DNA of 41,553 nucleotides from Lachnospiraceae bacterium (GCA_015057955.1 SVDE01000008.1:1-41553); one strand, 5' to 3'; counted from the first letter of the stretch, positions 1-8,776 are shown. The notes: generated from the letters alone by a model not told the origin. Made by a program: numbers and translations.

Positions 1-29
1 ACATTTTGTACGTCTAATATATTCTGCAT
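1..29 (-). CDS. ABC transporter ATP-binding protein, BceA-like (N-terminal fragment, runs off window edge)
   Basis: Minus-strand ATG at 29..27 preceded by AGGAGGACATT; reads MQNILDVQN..., typical of BceA-type ATPases; next to a BceRS-type two-component system. Confidence 0.6.
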
Positions 30-108
30 AATGTCCTCCTTTTGTCTGATGTTGGGTTCATCATACCCGCATCAAACTTTCTGGTCGCTGTTTCTATATA
101 ACAAAAGG

Positions 109-122
109 TTACAATTTTGTAA
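109..122. promoter_or_regulatory. Putative BceR-type operator TTACAATTTTGTAA upstream of the transporter gene
   Basis: Perfect palindromic half-sites TTACAA-TT-TTGTAA; agrees with the TnACA-N4-TGTAA consensus known for BceR regulators. Confidence 0.65.
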
Positions 123-127
123 TGAAA

Positions 128-1141
128 CTAAGGTCTGTAGTAATCATTTTGTGAGAAGGTGATGGTGATTTCCGTATATTTTCCCTGCTCAGATTCCGCG
201 GTGATGCTGTGCCCCAATTTTCTGCAGAGATTCCTCGCAATGTAAAGCCCCATTCCAGTCGATTTTTCTCTGAGTCTTCCATTCTCTCCGGTAAAGCTTT
301 TCTCAAAGATTCTGGGAAGATCTGCTTCTGATATTCCGATGCCGTTATCGCGGACATGCAGCTGCACGCGTTGATCCTTTTCTTCAGCAAACACTTCGAG
401 TACCCGTTCCCCCTCTTTGGCACAATATTTAATGCTGTTGCTGATAAGCTGGGCAATGACAAACTCCATCCATTTTGAATCTGTCATTACCTGCACATCC
501 AGGCCAGAGACTTGAATATCAAACTTTTTGTCCTGTAATTCTTCGCGCATCTTGGCTGCCACACTTCCAAAAACCTTTGCCAGACTGACCTGCTTGATCA
601 GGAAATCTTTTTCTGCCACTTCCGATCTGGTGAAGTAAAGAATCTGTTCTGTATAAGCATCCAGCTTCAGAAGCTGTTTTTTAATCTGGTCACTCTCTTC
701 ACTGTCACGATTAAAGTTCTGCAGCAGCAGGGCTGCCACCGGCAGCTTAGCCTCGTGCACCCACATCTCCACATAATCCTTAAAGTCGATGACGTTCTGC
801 TCTGCCCTGGAGATCTGCTCCGTCATGGATTTTCCCATTACATATAATGTCTCGTGCAGAATCTGTCCCTCATAGAAATCTGGTTTGCTGATAATCTCAG
901 CTGTCAGATTTTTCTTGTCCAGATTTTCCAGGTTTTCTTTCAACTGCCGATAGAAACTGCGCTTACGGTAGTAGTCCCACAGGAACGCAACGACCATAAA
1001 AAGAAATAGCACCGCCAAAACCATAATGATCAGAGCGGGCACCGTGTGAAATGCCAGTAACAGCAGCAGGATTATTGCAAATGCCAACGCGCCGAATATG
1101 ATTTCCGCACGGCGGTCTTTTACATATTTTCCGAATTCCAT
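128..1141 (-). CDS. Sensor histidine kinase, BceS-like (two N-terminal TM helices, short extracytoplasmic loop)
   Basis: 337 aa; DYVEMWVHEAKLPVAALLL H-box and NSIKY...DNGIGI...GMGLYI ATPase motifs; overlaps the response regulator gene. Confidence 0.9.
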   Translation of the reverse strand: MEFGKYVKDRRAEIIFGALAFAIILLLLLAFHTVPALIIMVLAVLFLFMVVAFLWDYYRKRSFYRQLKENLENLDKKNLTAEIISKPDFYEGQILHETLYVMGKSMTEQISRAEQNVIDFKDYVEMWVHEAKLPVAALLLQNFNRDSEESDQIKKQLLKLDAYTEQILYFTRSEVAEKDFLIKQVSLAKVFGSVAAKMREELQDKKFDIQVSGLDVQVMTDSKWMEFVIAQLISNSIKYCAKEGERVLEVFAEEKDQRVQLHVRDNGIGISEADLPRIFEKSFTGENGRLREKSTGMGLYIARNLCRKLGHSITAESEQGKYTEITITFSQNDYYRP

Positions 1142-1812
1142 AAAATGTACCCCTGTTTTTTGCGTGTCTCAACAGCCCCGTCACATCCAAGCTCTGCCAG
1201 CTTATTGCGCAGCCGGCTGATATTTACAGTCAACGCATTATCATTTACATACTCCTCATTGTCCCATAGAGCAGTCATCAGTTCATCACGGCTGACAATC
1301 TGCCCAGCCTTTGCATACAAGACTTCAAAAATGATCATTTCATTTTTAGTCAGAACGATCTCTTTGCTTCCATTTGAAATGATGCCTTTCGCCGGATGCA
1401 CTGACAGACCTCCCCAAGATAAAACATTCCCGGCAGGATTCATGCGCCTGAAAACGGCCGCGATACGAAGCAGCAGAATCGTAGGATTATAAGGCTTTGT
1501 AATATAGTCATCCGCGCCATAACTCATGGAAAGTACTTCATCGGTTTCCGAAGTTCGGCTGGTGAGCATGATTACTGGGGTCTGCCGTTCTTTACGGAAT
1601 CTTCTGAGCAGTTCCTCCCCATTGATGCCTGGCAGATTTATATCCAAAAGAATCAGATCCGCATCCGTTTTCAAAATCTCTGCTGCCAGATTCTCATATT
1701 CTTCTGTTTCTTCCACCTCGTAGCCTTCGCTCTCCAAAAGAATTCGCAATTCATGACGCAGCGCAGCATCATCTTCAATGATTTGTATTTTCTTCATTTT
1801 TCCGCTCCACAA
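1120..1812 (-). CDS. OmpR/BceR-family response regulator
   Basis: 230 aa; receiver domain (IIEDDAALRHEL, LILLDINLPG, SYGADDYITKP) plus winged helix (RDELMTALWDNEEYVNDNALTVNISRLRNKL). Confidence 0.92.
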   Translation of the reverse strand: MWSGKMKKIQIIEDDAALRHELRILLESEGYEVEETEEYENLAAEILKTDADLILLDINLPGINGEELLRRFRKERQTPVIMLTSRTSETDEVLSMSYGADDYITKPYNPTILLLRIAAVFRRMNPAGNVLSWGGLSVHPAKGIISNGSKEIVLTKNEMIIFEVLYAKAGQIVSRDELMTALWDNEEYVNDNALTVNISRLRNKLAELGCDGAVETRKKQGYILWNSENM

Positions 1813-1888
1813 ACATCTTCTTCCTGTTCATACAGTCAAAAGTTATCATCCGCCATTATATACAATTATAAATGAAAAATGAGGATTC

Positions 1889-1902
1889 TTACAAAATTGT
1901 AA
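1889..1902. promoter_or_regulatory. Putative BceR-type operator TTACAAAATTGTAA upstream of the response-regulator gene
   Basis: Exact reverse complement of the 109-122 site; a minus-strand TATAAT-like box lies between it and the response regulator start. Confidence 0.6.
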
Positions 1903-1965
1903 TGGTATCCCTGCGTGACTCATAAAAACATGACATGAAATTGTATCTATATCTTCATCTCAATA

Positions 1966-2290
1966 ATGACAGGCTTAGTGACTGAAATAGGAGAAAAAGC
2001 AATAGAAATCAACGGGCAAAAACAGAATGGGTTTTTTGCCACATTATCAGATGAAGTAATAAAACCAGCAGTCATAAGATACAACGCCCATATAACAGCA
2101 GAGGAAAACACGCTGCTGAAGTGGCTCTGCACGCAGCAGAAAAAGAAGCTGCCATCCAGGAAGCAAAATTAAAATATTACCGAATTTTAGAGGAAAGGCC
2201 GGACTTAGTGATGTTTTTGAAAAATATCGAAAAACCATTGCTGATATATTTGACGGCAAGGAAGTAATGACAGCAGAAGAACTAGCGCAA
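1966..2290 (+). pseudogene. Decayed coding remnant (hypothetical protein)
   Basis: Coding-like peptides in different plus frames: MTGLVTEIGEKAIEINGQKQNGFFATLSDEV..., AAEVALHAAEKEAAIQEAKLKYYRILEERPDLVMFLKNIEK and GKAGLSDVFEKYRKTIADIFDGKEVMTAEELAQKMKDKWQ. Confidence 0.35.
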
Positions 2291-2419
2291 AAAATGAAGG
2301 ACAAATGGCAGATAGTTTTCTACTCCGTCTGCCGGATAATATTTGCACTCTCCTACTGGCATTGCTATAATTGCAACAGATGAATAAATATTAAGTAGCT
2401 GGAGAGGAGGTGTTTTACT

Positions 2420-2692
2420 ATGATGTATCCTTTCATAACACTTGATGATAATGCAGAAATTGTCCATTCAGAAATGTCTGAAAATGGACTTGTAAAAGTG
2501 TATGTTGAAAAGCCTGATGCAAATGATTGTTTCCACAATATGACATGTTACCTCCCAACTTATGAGATAACTTCGGTAAATGGTTTTTCCCAGGAAGAAC
2601 AAGACAGATATATGGAGGTCATCCGCTCAGCCGCCAATTTAATCATTGAATTTTCGAAAAACGGAGGATTTGAAAATGCCTCAGGTTTTTAA
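2420..2692 (+). CDS. Small hypothetical protein preceding the DUF4160 remnant
   Basis: 90 aa ORF behind AGGAGG; overlaps the downstream DUF4160 start, suggesting translational coupling. Confidence 0.6.
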   Translation: MMYPFITLDDNAEIVHSEMSENGLVKVYVEKPDANDCFHNMTCYLPTYEITSVNGFSQEEQDRYMEVIRSAANLIIEFSKNGGFENASGF

Positions 2693-2819
2693 GATTGGTC
2701 CATACTGGGTTTATTTCTGGTCGAATGAAAACGATCCGCTGGAACCAGAAGCGATGAGGTTATTCACAAATGGTTTGATTATTTTGGCCAGGGAAGCTTT
2801 TACTGCTAATTTGAATTAA
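2676..2819 (+). pseudogene. DUF4160 family protein with an internal deletion
   Basis: N-terminus MPQVFKIGPYWVYFWSNENDPLEP is DUF4160-like; the same DNA in the +1 frame then reads RSDEVIHKWFDYFGQGSFYC*, matching a DUF4160-style C-terminus. Confidence 0.65.
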
Positions 2820-2834
2820 GTAGCTGCTATGAAT

Positions 2835-2861
2835 CAGGTCACCCAGTTTGTGGGTGACCTG
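2835..2861. repeat. Perfect 11-bp inverted repeat (hairpin) CAGGTCACCCA-GTTTG-TGGGTGACCTG
   Basis: Direct reading; lies just after the DUF4160 remnant. Confidence 0.7.
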
Positions 2862-2979
2862 TCTTCTTTCTCTGGGTGACCGGCGGCACGCAGGCCCCTC
2901 CTTTCCTGAATTTTCAGTGTTTTTCGAAGGTGCTCTTTTTCCTTTTACCTTCAAATCCGGTCGTCGCCTCGGGATTCGC

Positions 2980-3028
2980 CCTCCAGAAATGTTGAATTTT
3001 CAACGTTTGCTGGGGGGTCTTTTTTTCT
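2980..3028 (+). terminator. Rho-independent terminator-like hairpin followed by a T tract
   Basis: CCCTCCAG-AAAT-GTTGAA-TT-TTCAAC-GTTTG-CTGGGGGG then TCTTTTTTT; long stem with one bulge. Confidence 0.6.
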
Positions 3029-3052
3029 CTGAAAGTGTTCCGCAGAATACCA

Positions 3053-3658
3053 TCAATCTCTTTCAGACGCGGTCGCATTCGAATTCTCTCCAAGCATTAC
3101 TCTTCTCAGTTCTTCATCCATATCAAGATCCTTGATATATTTTTGTGTCATCTCTGGAGTGGTATGGTGAAGCACCCGCTGAACCAGAAAAATATCATGG
3201 GTTCTCTTGTACAAGTCAGTTGCACATGTTGTCCGCAAGCTGTGCGAGGAGTATTTTGATGGTTCAAGCCCAAAGTCTTTGGCCATGGCTTTAATGTAAT
3301 TATTAAATGTGTTATAGCGGAAATGTTGTGACGGAAAGACAAACTCGTCATCCAGATTCATTCCTTTTATCTGGCGCAGAGCATCATATGCCTCACTAGG
3401 TATCGGGATAGAAACCGGTTCTTCATACCCTTTGATATGTCCTGCAAGCTGATGCCCCTCATAATTAAATGACAGATCGTCGTTCATTGTGTAAGTGGGA
3501 ACGGCTTGGTCTTCAACCATCAGGGTATGTTCGGACCAATTAATGTTGGACCATTTCATACCTCTGAGTTCTCCGTATCTGCCGCAGGCCCTGCATATGT
3601 CGGTCTGCGTAAAATCAAATTCTTTTGAGCCTTCAGCGACTCCGATCATGAAGAACAT
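3053..3658 (-). CDS. Tyrosine recombinase/integrase, catalytic domain only (5'-truncated)
   Basis: RYGELRGMKW (Arg I), HSLRTTCATDL (HxxR), VLHHTTPEMTQKYI (H..Y); N-terminal DNA-binding domains absent; in-frame TAG immediately upstream of the ATG. Confidence 0.8.
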   Translation of the reverse strand: MFFMIGVAEGSKEFDFTQTDICRACGRYGELRGMKWSNINWSEHTLMVEDQAVPTYTMNDDLSFNYEGHQLAGHIKGYEEPVSIPIPSEAYDALRQIKGMNLDDEFVFPSQHFRYNTFNNYIKAMAKDFGLEPSKYSSHSLRTTCATDLYKRTHDIFLVQRVLHHTTPEMTQKYIKDLDMDEELRRVMLGENSNATASERD

Positions 3659-5390
3659 GGCCTAACTTTTTATGTATTAACCCTATTGCTGCCGCCAGCG
3701 CTGCTGCCATTATCGTAACCCATATCCATGTCACGTTTGTGTCACCGGTCTTTGGAACTGCAGGCGCGCTGTTTTGGGACGTCGGGGCTGCCGGAGTGCC
3801 GGATGCTGCGGCTGTATCTGAGACTGTGCCGGAACCCGGATAGGCTCCCTGGGCAGAGCCCTCTGCAGGGGGAACCGCTGCTCCCGGCAGTGCTATCGTC
3901 ACATTTACAGTGATGGTGCCATTTTCAAATGCCTCCAGAAGTACCGGGTTCACATACATCCAGTTTGCCACGTAATCAATGGTTCCGGTGTAAGTCCCCG
4001 GTATGGCTCCTTCCCAGTCCCGGGCAGAAACATAGATGTACAGCTGCTGGTCCGATACAGCGTTCGCATCGGTCATCCTCTGGTTTCGGGGAGTCCGGGT
4101 ATCGGTGTTGTAATTGTCCAGCTTGAACGGTATCGTCTGTGACGGGTCATCCTGATTTATCAGTGTGCTGCCGGTAAATACCACTCTCATCCTGTCAGGT
4201 TTTCTGTCATTCGCATTTTCCTGCAGATCAATTTCGGTAACTCTGACCGGAAATGCAGTCCACTCGTCATTGGGGGTGAGATCAACGGTCCCCGGCAGTT
4301 CCAGGCTGGCAGTGCTGTCCTTATACCAGCGGGCAAATATTTCAGTATCCTCGTCATAAACCCTGTCGATCGTGACTTTGTCGCCGCCTGCCGTGTACCA
4401 GCCTTTGAATTTCATTCCGTTTTTCGCCGGCGTAGGCAGGCTTTCAAGTTTTCCGTCCTCTCCTGTAGTCATGAAAGCTGTATCAACATTGCCGCCATCC
4501 GGATTGAATGTTACCGTATGGGGAAGACGCTCAAAAATGGCCTTGAGGACCGCATTGGTGCTGCCGGCCCTGAATGTCCCATATTGATTGTTAACCGAAC
4601 CTTCACCGGAGATGAGCTGCCATTCTTTTAATTTCCAGCCTTTTTCAGGTGACGCGACCAGACTGTACAGGCTTTCCTCTTTTATAATTGTGATTTCTTC
4701 ATCGTTGTACAGATCGCCGACTCTGGCAGTACCCTGTCCTTCGACTGTCACGGTCACTGTGCTGACCACGTCTATCCTGACAACATATTTCGAAACTGAG
4801 GTGCCGTTGATAACGTCAACATCTATGGACCAGGAGGGCTCGCATGTTTCTTTGCCGTTATATCTGACGATCGCGTTACTGTCGGTTGGCTCCCCGTGAA
4901 CGGTTATGGTCCGTGGACCGTCTGAAAATACCATGGCATTATAATAGTATACGTCCGGCGAGAAATCCGTCTCCAGGGTCCCGCCCTGTACCGTGAGCGA
5001 CTTGAGCGTGGTGTCGCCACCGGTGCCCCAGAGCGCCGTAAGCTCCAGGGTATAGACGCCATCAAGCGGCACTATGTCTCCTGTATGATATGTCTGGTCC
5101 CCCGCAGACCATCCGAGGAATGACTGGCCTTCAGGTGCGTGGAAGCTGCCCGGGCAGGCCGGGCATGCATAGCCAAATATGTATTCTCCCTCTTCTTCAT
5201 CTATCAGATAATCATCTATGCCGCTGCCGTCAGTGATGGTAATATCTGTGCCTGTGCCATCGCCTGGCTTCAGGGTGATGGTGTAATCGTCATAATCGTC
5301 CTCCGCATTTACCGGGGCGGCGGGGATCATGGCAACGATCATGACGGCTGCAACTATAAAGGTTAAGAGTTTTTGTAAGGTTTTTCTCAT
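3633..5390 (-). CDS. Cell-wall-anchored surface protein with cadherin-like and InlB B-repeat domains and VPKTG sortase motif
   Basis: 585 aa; signal peptide; TVTFNPDGGNVDTAF...GMKFKGWYTAGGDKV...IFARW repeat; C-terminal VPKTGD, TM segment and HKK tail. Confidence 0.85.
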   Translation of the reverse strand: MRKTLQKLLTFIVAAVMIVAMIPAAPVNAEDDYDDYTITLKPGDGTGTDITITDGSGIDDYLIDEEEGEYIFGYACPACPGSFHAPEGQSFLGWSAGDQTYHTGDIVPLDGVYTLELTALWGTGGDTTLKSLTVQGGTLETDFSPDVYYYNAMVFSDGPRTITVHGEPTDSNAIVRYNGKETCEPSWSIDVDVINGTSVSKYVVRIDVVSTVTVTVEGQGTARVGDLYNDEEITIIKEESLYSLVASPEKGWKLKEWQLISGEGSVNNQYGTFRAGSTNAVLKAIFERLPHTVTFNPDGGNVDTAFMTTGEDGKLESLPTPAKNGMKFKGWYTAGGDKVTIDRVYDEDTEIFARWYKDSTASLELPGTVDLTPNDEWTAFPVRVTEIDLQENANDRKPDRMRVVFTGSTLINQDDPSQTIPFKLDNYNTDTRTPRNQRMTDANAVSDQQLYIYVSARDWEGAIPGTYTGTIDYVANWMYVNPVLLEAFENGTITVNVTIALPGAAVPPAEGSAQGAYPGSGTVSDTAAASGTPAAPTSQNSAPAVPKTGDTNVTWIWVTIMAAALAAAIGLIHKKLGHVLHDRSR

Positions 5391-5440
5391 TAATATCTCC
5401 TGAGTGAGGCAAATGCCATTTGTTATATATTAACATAGAT

Positions 5441-5468
5441 GAGACAAAAGAGCCGTCCCTTTTGACTC
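5441..5468. repeat. Imperfect inverted repeat GAGACAAAAG-AGCCGTCC-CTTTTGACTC (REP/MITE-like or terminator)
   Basis: 10-bp arms with one mismatch, followed by a T-rich tract; located upstream of the surface-protein gene. Confidence 0.45.
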
Positions 5469-5526
5469 ATTTTTTTTGTATAATGAGCCTGTTATATTTA
5501 CCTGCGCCGAGAGGGAATACCAATGA

Positions 5527-5787
5527 ATGACGAAAAGATCACTTTTAGAAGACGGATATGGTGTTAATCGCAAATATGAAATTGAATATTTAGTAGTACC
5601 AAATATCATACCAGGAAGTAATGGATTATTTGCAAGCAGTAAAATAACAAGTGGCGCTTCTGGTGCGGCTAAAAATGGATATGTAAGCTATAATTATGGA
5701 TATAACCCTAATTTGGAAGTTGACAGCATACAGATATTAAGAAATATAAAAAGAATGTTATTATGGGCAATTTATCCTGGTGTATAA
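5527..5787 (+). CDS. Hypothetical short ORF, possibly a gene fragment
   Basis: 86 aa ORF in an AT-rich region, no recognised domain. Confidence 0.25.
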   Translation: MTKRSLLEDGYGVNRKYEIEYLVVPNIIPGSNGLFASSKITSGASGAAKNGYVSYNYGYNPNLEVDSIQILRNIKRMLLWAIYPGV

Positions 5788-6122
5788 AGAGTACAAGGGT
5801 ATCTCACTTGTAATTACTTTTTTACATTAATATGTATTGAATGTAAGTTTAGAAAAATGTTCCGCAGATTTGTTCCGCAGAGTCCTGTACCGCTGCTACC
5901 TTTCAAAAAAATGTTGATTTTCTGCGGTTTATATGATTATTTAGGAAATTTTTCTCGGTTCTTAACTTTCCGAACAAAGATAAAGATCTCCTGCTGCCAT
6001 GATCAGCGTACTCTGAAGCGTGATCACAGAAAATGCTGCGTCACAAAAAATACATGCTTTTACATAGCAAAAGAAAATATAATAAGGTCAGCCGAAATAA
6101 TAAAAGCTTGGAGGCATGCAAT

Positions 6123-7958
6123 ATGAAGGCATTAAAATTATTGTTTGTACCTGTATTATTGATAAGTCTTGTACTTACAGCATGCAGCTCAAATGCGCAG
6201 CCGGCCACATCTGCAAGTCCTGCTGAAACCACGGCAGAGACAACGGAGGAAACAACGCAGGCTCCCGGCGGTGCGGAATTATCTGAAGCTGCAATGGACA
6301 ATTTTCTTAAGAAGGTCGGTGCGGGCAATTACACCATTGACGCCAATGATTATCAGAAAATTTCTGTATTTTCCAGGGATCTGATCACCTTTGAATATTC
6401 AGACGAAGCATACAGGGATTTCGTTGCCATGAGTGTCAACAATGAAACATTCCAGGCTTTCCTGAATGATGGCGTGATGACTGATGCCGAGTTCGTAAGC
6501 GAAGGACAGGCGATCGAAGTCTTCGGCTCAAAGCTTCTCAACTACTGGATGAGCGATGAAGCATCTGATGGAAATATTTACAATCTCTTCTACAATTCAA
6601 TTGACGAACCGCTTACATTTTCCTCACATGATGAGGTGGTAAAAAGTTCGCTTGCATCTTTTATGGGCTATTCAAGCAATGCAGTCAGACTCATGGAAGA
6701 TGTATACATGGAAATGGATGATGTGGATCCGGCGGTCGTACATCTGAAAGCAGTGATGAATGAAGATGTCGTTGCCAGGATCAGCTATGATGACATCGAT
6801 GTTGTCGTAACATTCGGCGATGCCAAGGGCAATGCACCTGCTGAAGCCTGGATGAGCGATCCGGCTTATCCCGCAGCGAGAACAGATTGGAACGATACTG
6901 ATTATTTTATTTTCAATTCTGTATTCTCAGCGGGCTATGGGAACGTCGTTATCCCGTTCCCTAAATTTGCAAGCTATGCTTTCACGATCGACGGAGCTAA
7001 TTTTCTAATGACCGGCCAGGCAGCTATACGCGAACCGCACGGCACAGAGCAGGACAAGGCTGACTACATAAACCAGCTGCTTGCGGACGGTTTCTCAGAG
7101 GTAAAGGAAATAGCTGAAGACGGAACCGAAACTACCTGCTACAGAAAGATCCTCAGAGAAGAATACCTGTGCTATACTTCCGTCAAAGTTGAATATAACA
7201 ATGGTGTAGATATCATTGCAGAGAAATATTACGATTCCCCCGCTTATGAAGGACTCGACGCGATCAATGAAGCGATCACGGCGCAGGGTTATCTGCCTCT
7301 TCCTGCTGATGAGAACATTAAATCCATCAGCGGATACGACAGGGCAAAAGAGATGACCGAAGGCTGGATGTATTTCTTTGATTACAACCTGGGTCTTGAA
7401 TTAAACGTTGAATACGAAGATCATGATAAAGCAGCTGCATATCTTGAAAGCTATGCGGCAGAACTCGTGAACAGCGGATTCAGCCCTGTCTATGCGGATG
7501 ATGAGATCAATTATTATGAATCTCCGAACACATTCTCCAGCTTCAGATACCACTTCGACGATGATGGTGCCCTTTCCCTTTTATTCAAGGCAGAAAGATA
7601 CATTTCGCCGGACGAAGCAGAAACTCTTCTCGCCGGCGTCGGATTCCCTGCCATAGATCTCAGGGAGCCCATTACATGCCGCGATCTTGTTAAAAACCAG
7701 AAACTGACATGTGATGTGGATTTTAAACTGTTCCTTACGATCAGTCAGATCTTTGACACCGTTGAAGAGGCAGAGAATTTCCTCAATGATTATGAGGCTG
7801 CACTGACCGCTGCAGGTTTCGACAGAAGCAGTCCGGAATTTGTCTACAGCAATAAGCCTGTCAAGATCTATAATGAGGAGGCAGACATGATGGTAGCCAT
7901 CGATCTCGTTGAGCAGGCAAACAACGTATTCGTCGGATTTGACTTCTGGGCAAAATGA
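6123..7958 (+). CDS. Lipoprotein of unknown function
   Basis: Start MKALKLLFVPVLLISLVLTACSSN with lipobox LTAC; Thr/Glu-rich linker; ~610 aa; GGAGG upstream. The listed ORF start at 6033 is too far upstream. Confidence 0.85.
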   Translation: MKALKLLFVPVLLISLVLTACSSNAQPATSASPAETTAETTEETTQAPGGAELSEAAMDNFLKKVGAGNYTIDANDYQKISVFSRDLITFEYSDEAYRDFVAMSVNNETFQAFLNDGVMTDAEFVSEGQAIEVFGSKLLNYWMSDEASDGNIYNLFYNSIDEPLTFSSHDEVVKSSLASFMGYSSNAVRLMEDVYMEMDDVDPAVVHLKAVMNEDVVARISYDDIDVVVTFGDAKGNAPAEAWMSDPAYPAARTDWNDTDYFIFNSVFSAGYGNVVIPFPKFASYAFTIDGANFLMTGQAAIREPHGTEQDKADYINQLLADGFSEVKEIAEDGTETTCYRKILREEYLCYTSVKVEYNNGVDIIAEKYYDSPAYEGLDAINEAITAQGYLPLPADENIKSISGYDRAKEMTEGWMYFFDYNLGLELNVEYEDHDKAAAYLESYAAELVNSGFSPVYADDEINYYESPNTFSSFRYHFDDDGALSLLFKAERYISPDEAETLLAGVGFPAIDLREPITCRDLVKNQKLTCDVDFKLFLTISQIFDTVEEAENFLNDYEAALTAAGFDRSSPEFVYSNKPVKIYNEEADMMVAIDLVEQANNVFVGFDFWAK

Positions 7959-7966
7959 ATTTCCAG

Positions 7967-8776
7967 TCAATGCATATGAAGAAGCTTTCTGAGATGATTG
8001 AATTCATAGGAACTGTGAAGGAGATTATTTCTGAGCAGCTTTTCTGAACACTGCAATTTGCCCGGATCATCGTCCCTGACAAACTTTTTGCCTTCATATT
8101 TGTAACCCCACCATACCCTGGCGCGCAGCTCCAGGCCGCCATCCGGACACGGGCGCATAATGGCAGAGAATATCCTGTCGGTAACATTTTCGGAATGCTC
8201 ATGCGTCAGCTGAAGAACCTGATGTTTTTCGCCATATTCATCTAAAAGTTCCTTTGACACACCTATCTCCCGCGGGTCTATGGCGCGGACCAGAGATCTG
8301 ATCACCGGGCCTCCCGAACCCATGTCAAGAGATTCCTCCATGATCGTTCCGTCTGAATCATCCACTCCGTTTGCCGGGCAATGATCCCAGTGATCCGGCG
8401 GGCACCAGATCTTGTACCGGATATTCCCGCAGCCATCGGGAACAGACTCAGGTTTTTGTCCTGACCAGCCAAACCACCATCCGAGCTTAGGCATGTCAAG
8501 GTCCGGAACGTAAAGATAATGTGCCAGATACCCGACCCCGTCATCAAGAATTCGAAATCCGAAATCTGTTTCTTCAAACCCGTGTTCAAAGAAATGCGTT
8601 ATGCGTTCGATCGGAAGTACCTTGTCTGATTGCAGGGGATCCGCATTGATCTGCTCCAGTATATTATCAGGAAGCGGATCAATGGGAAGGTCCATATATT
8701 TGGAATAACTGAGTGCTTTTTCTTCCGGACAGAGTGCAGGGAACATAAGTTTGATCTCCTTTTTCAGATGCTTCAT
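7967..8776 (-). CDS. DAPG hydrolase (PhlG)/phloretin hydrolase-like protein
   Basis: 269 aa; GWWFGWSGQ...NIRYKIWCPPDHWDH typical of the PhlG fold; C-terminal HSSYE fits the HxxxE zinc-ligand pair. Confidence 0.75.
   Translation of the reverse strand: MKHLKKEIKLMFPALCPEEKALSYSKYMDLPIDPLPDNILEQINADPLQSDKVLPIERITHFFEHGFEETDFGFRILDDGVGYLAHYLYVPDLDMPKLGWWFGWSGQKPESVPDGCGNIRYKIWCPPDHWDHCPANGVDDSDGTIMEESLDMGSGGPVIRSLVRAIDPREIGVSKELLDEYGEKHQVLQLTHEHSENVTDRIFSAIMRPCPDGGLELRARVWWGYKYEGKKFVRDDDPGKLQCSEKLLRNNLLHSSYEFNHLRKLLHMH

Noticed and set aside
5460-5484. TTGACT...TATAAT promoter on the plus strand upstream of the 86-aa ORF
   Set aside because: Spacing between the two boxes is only 11 bp, too short for a sigma-70 promoter.
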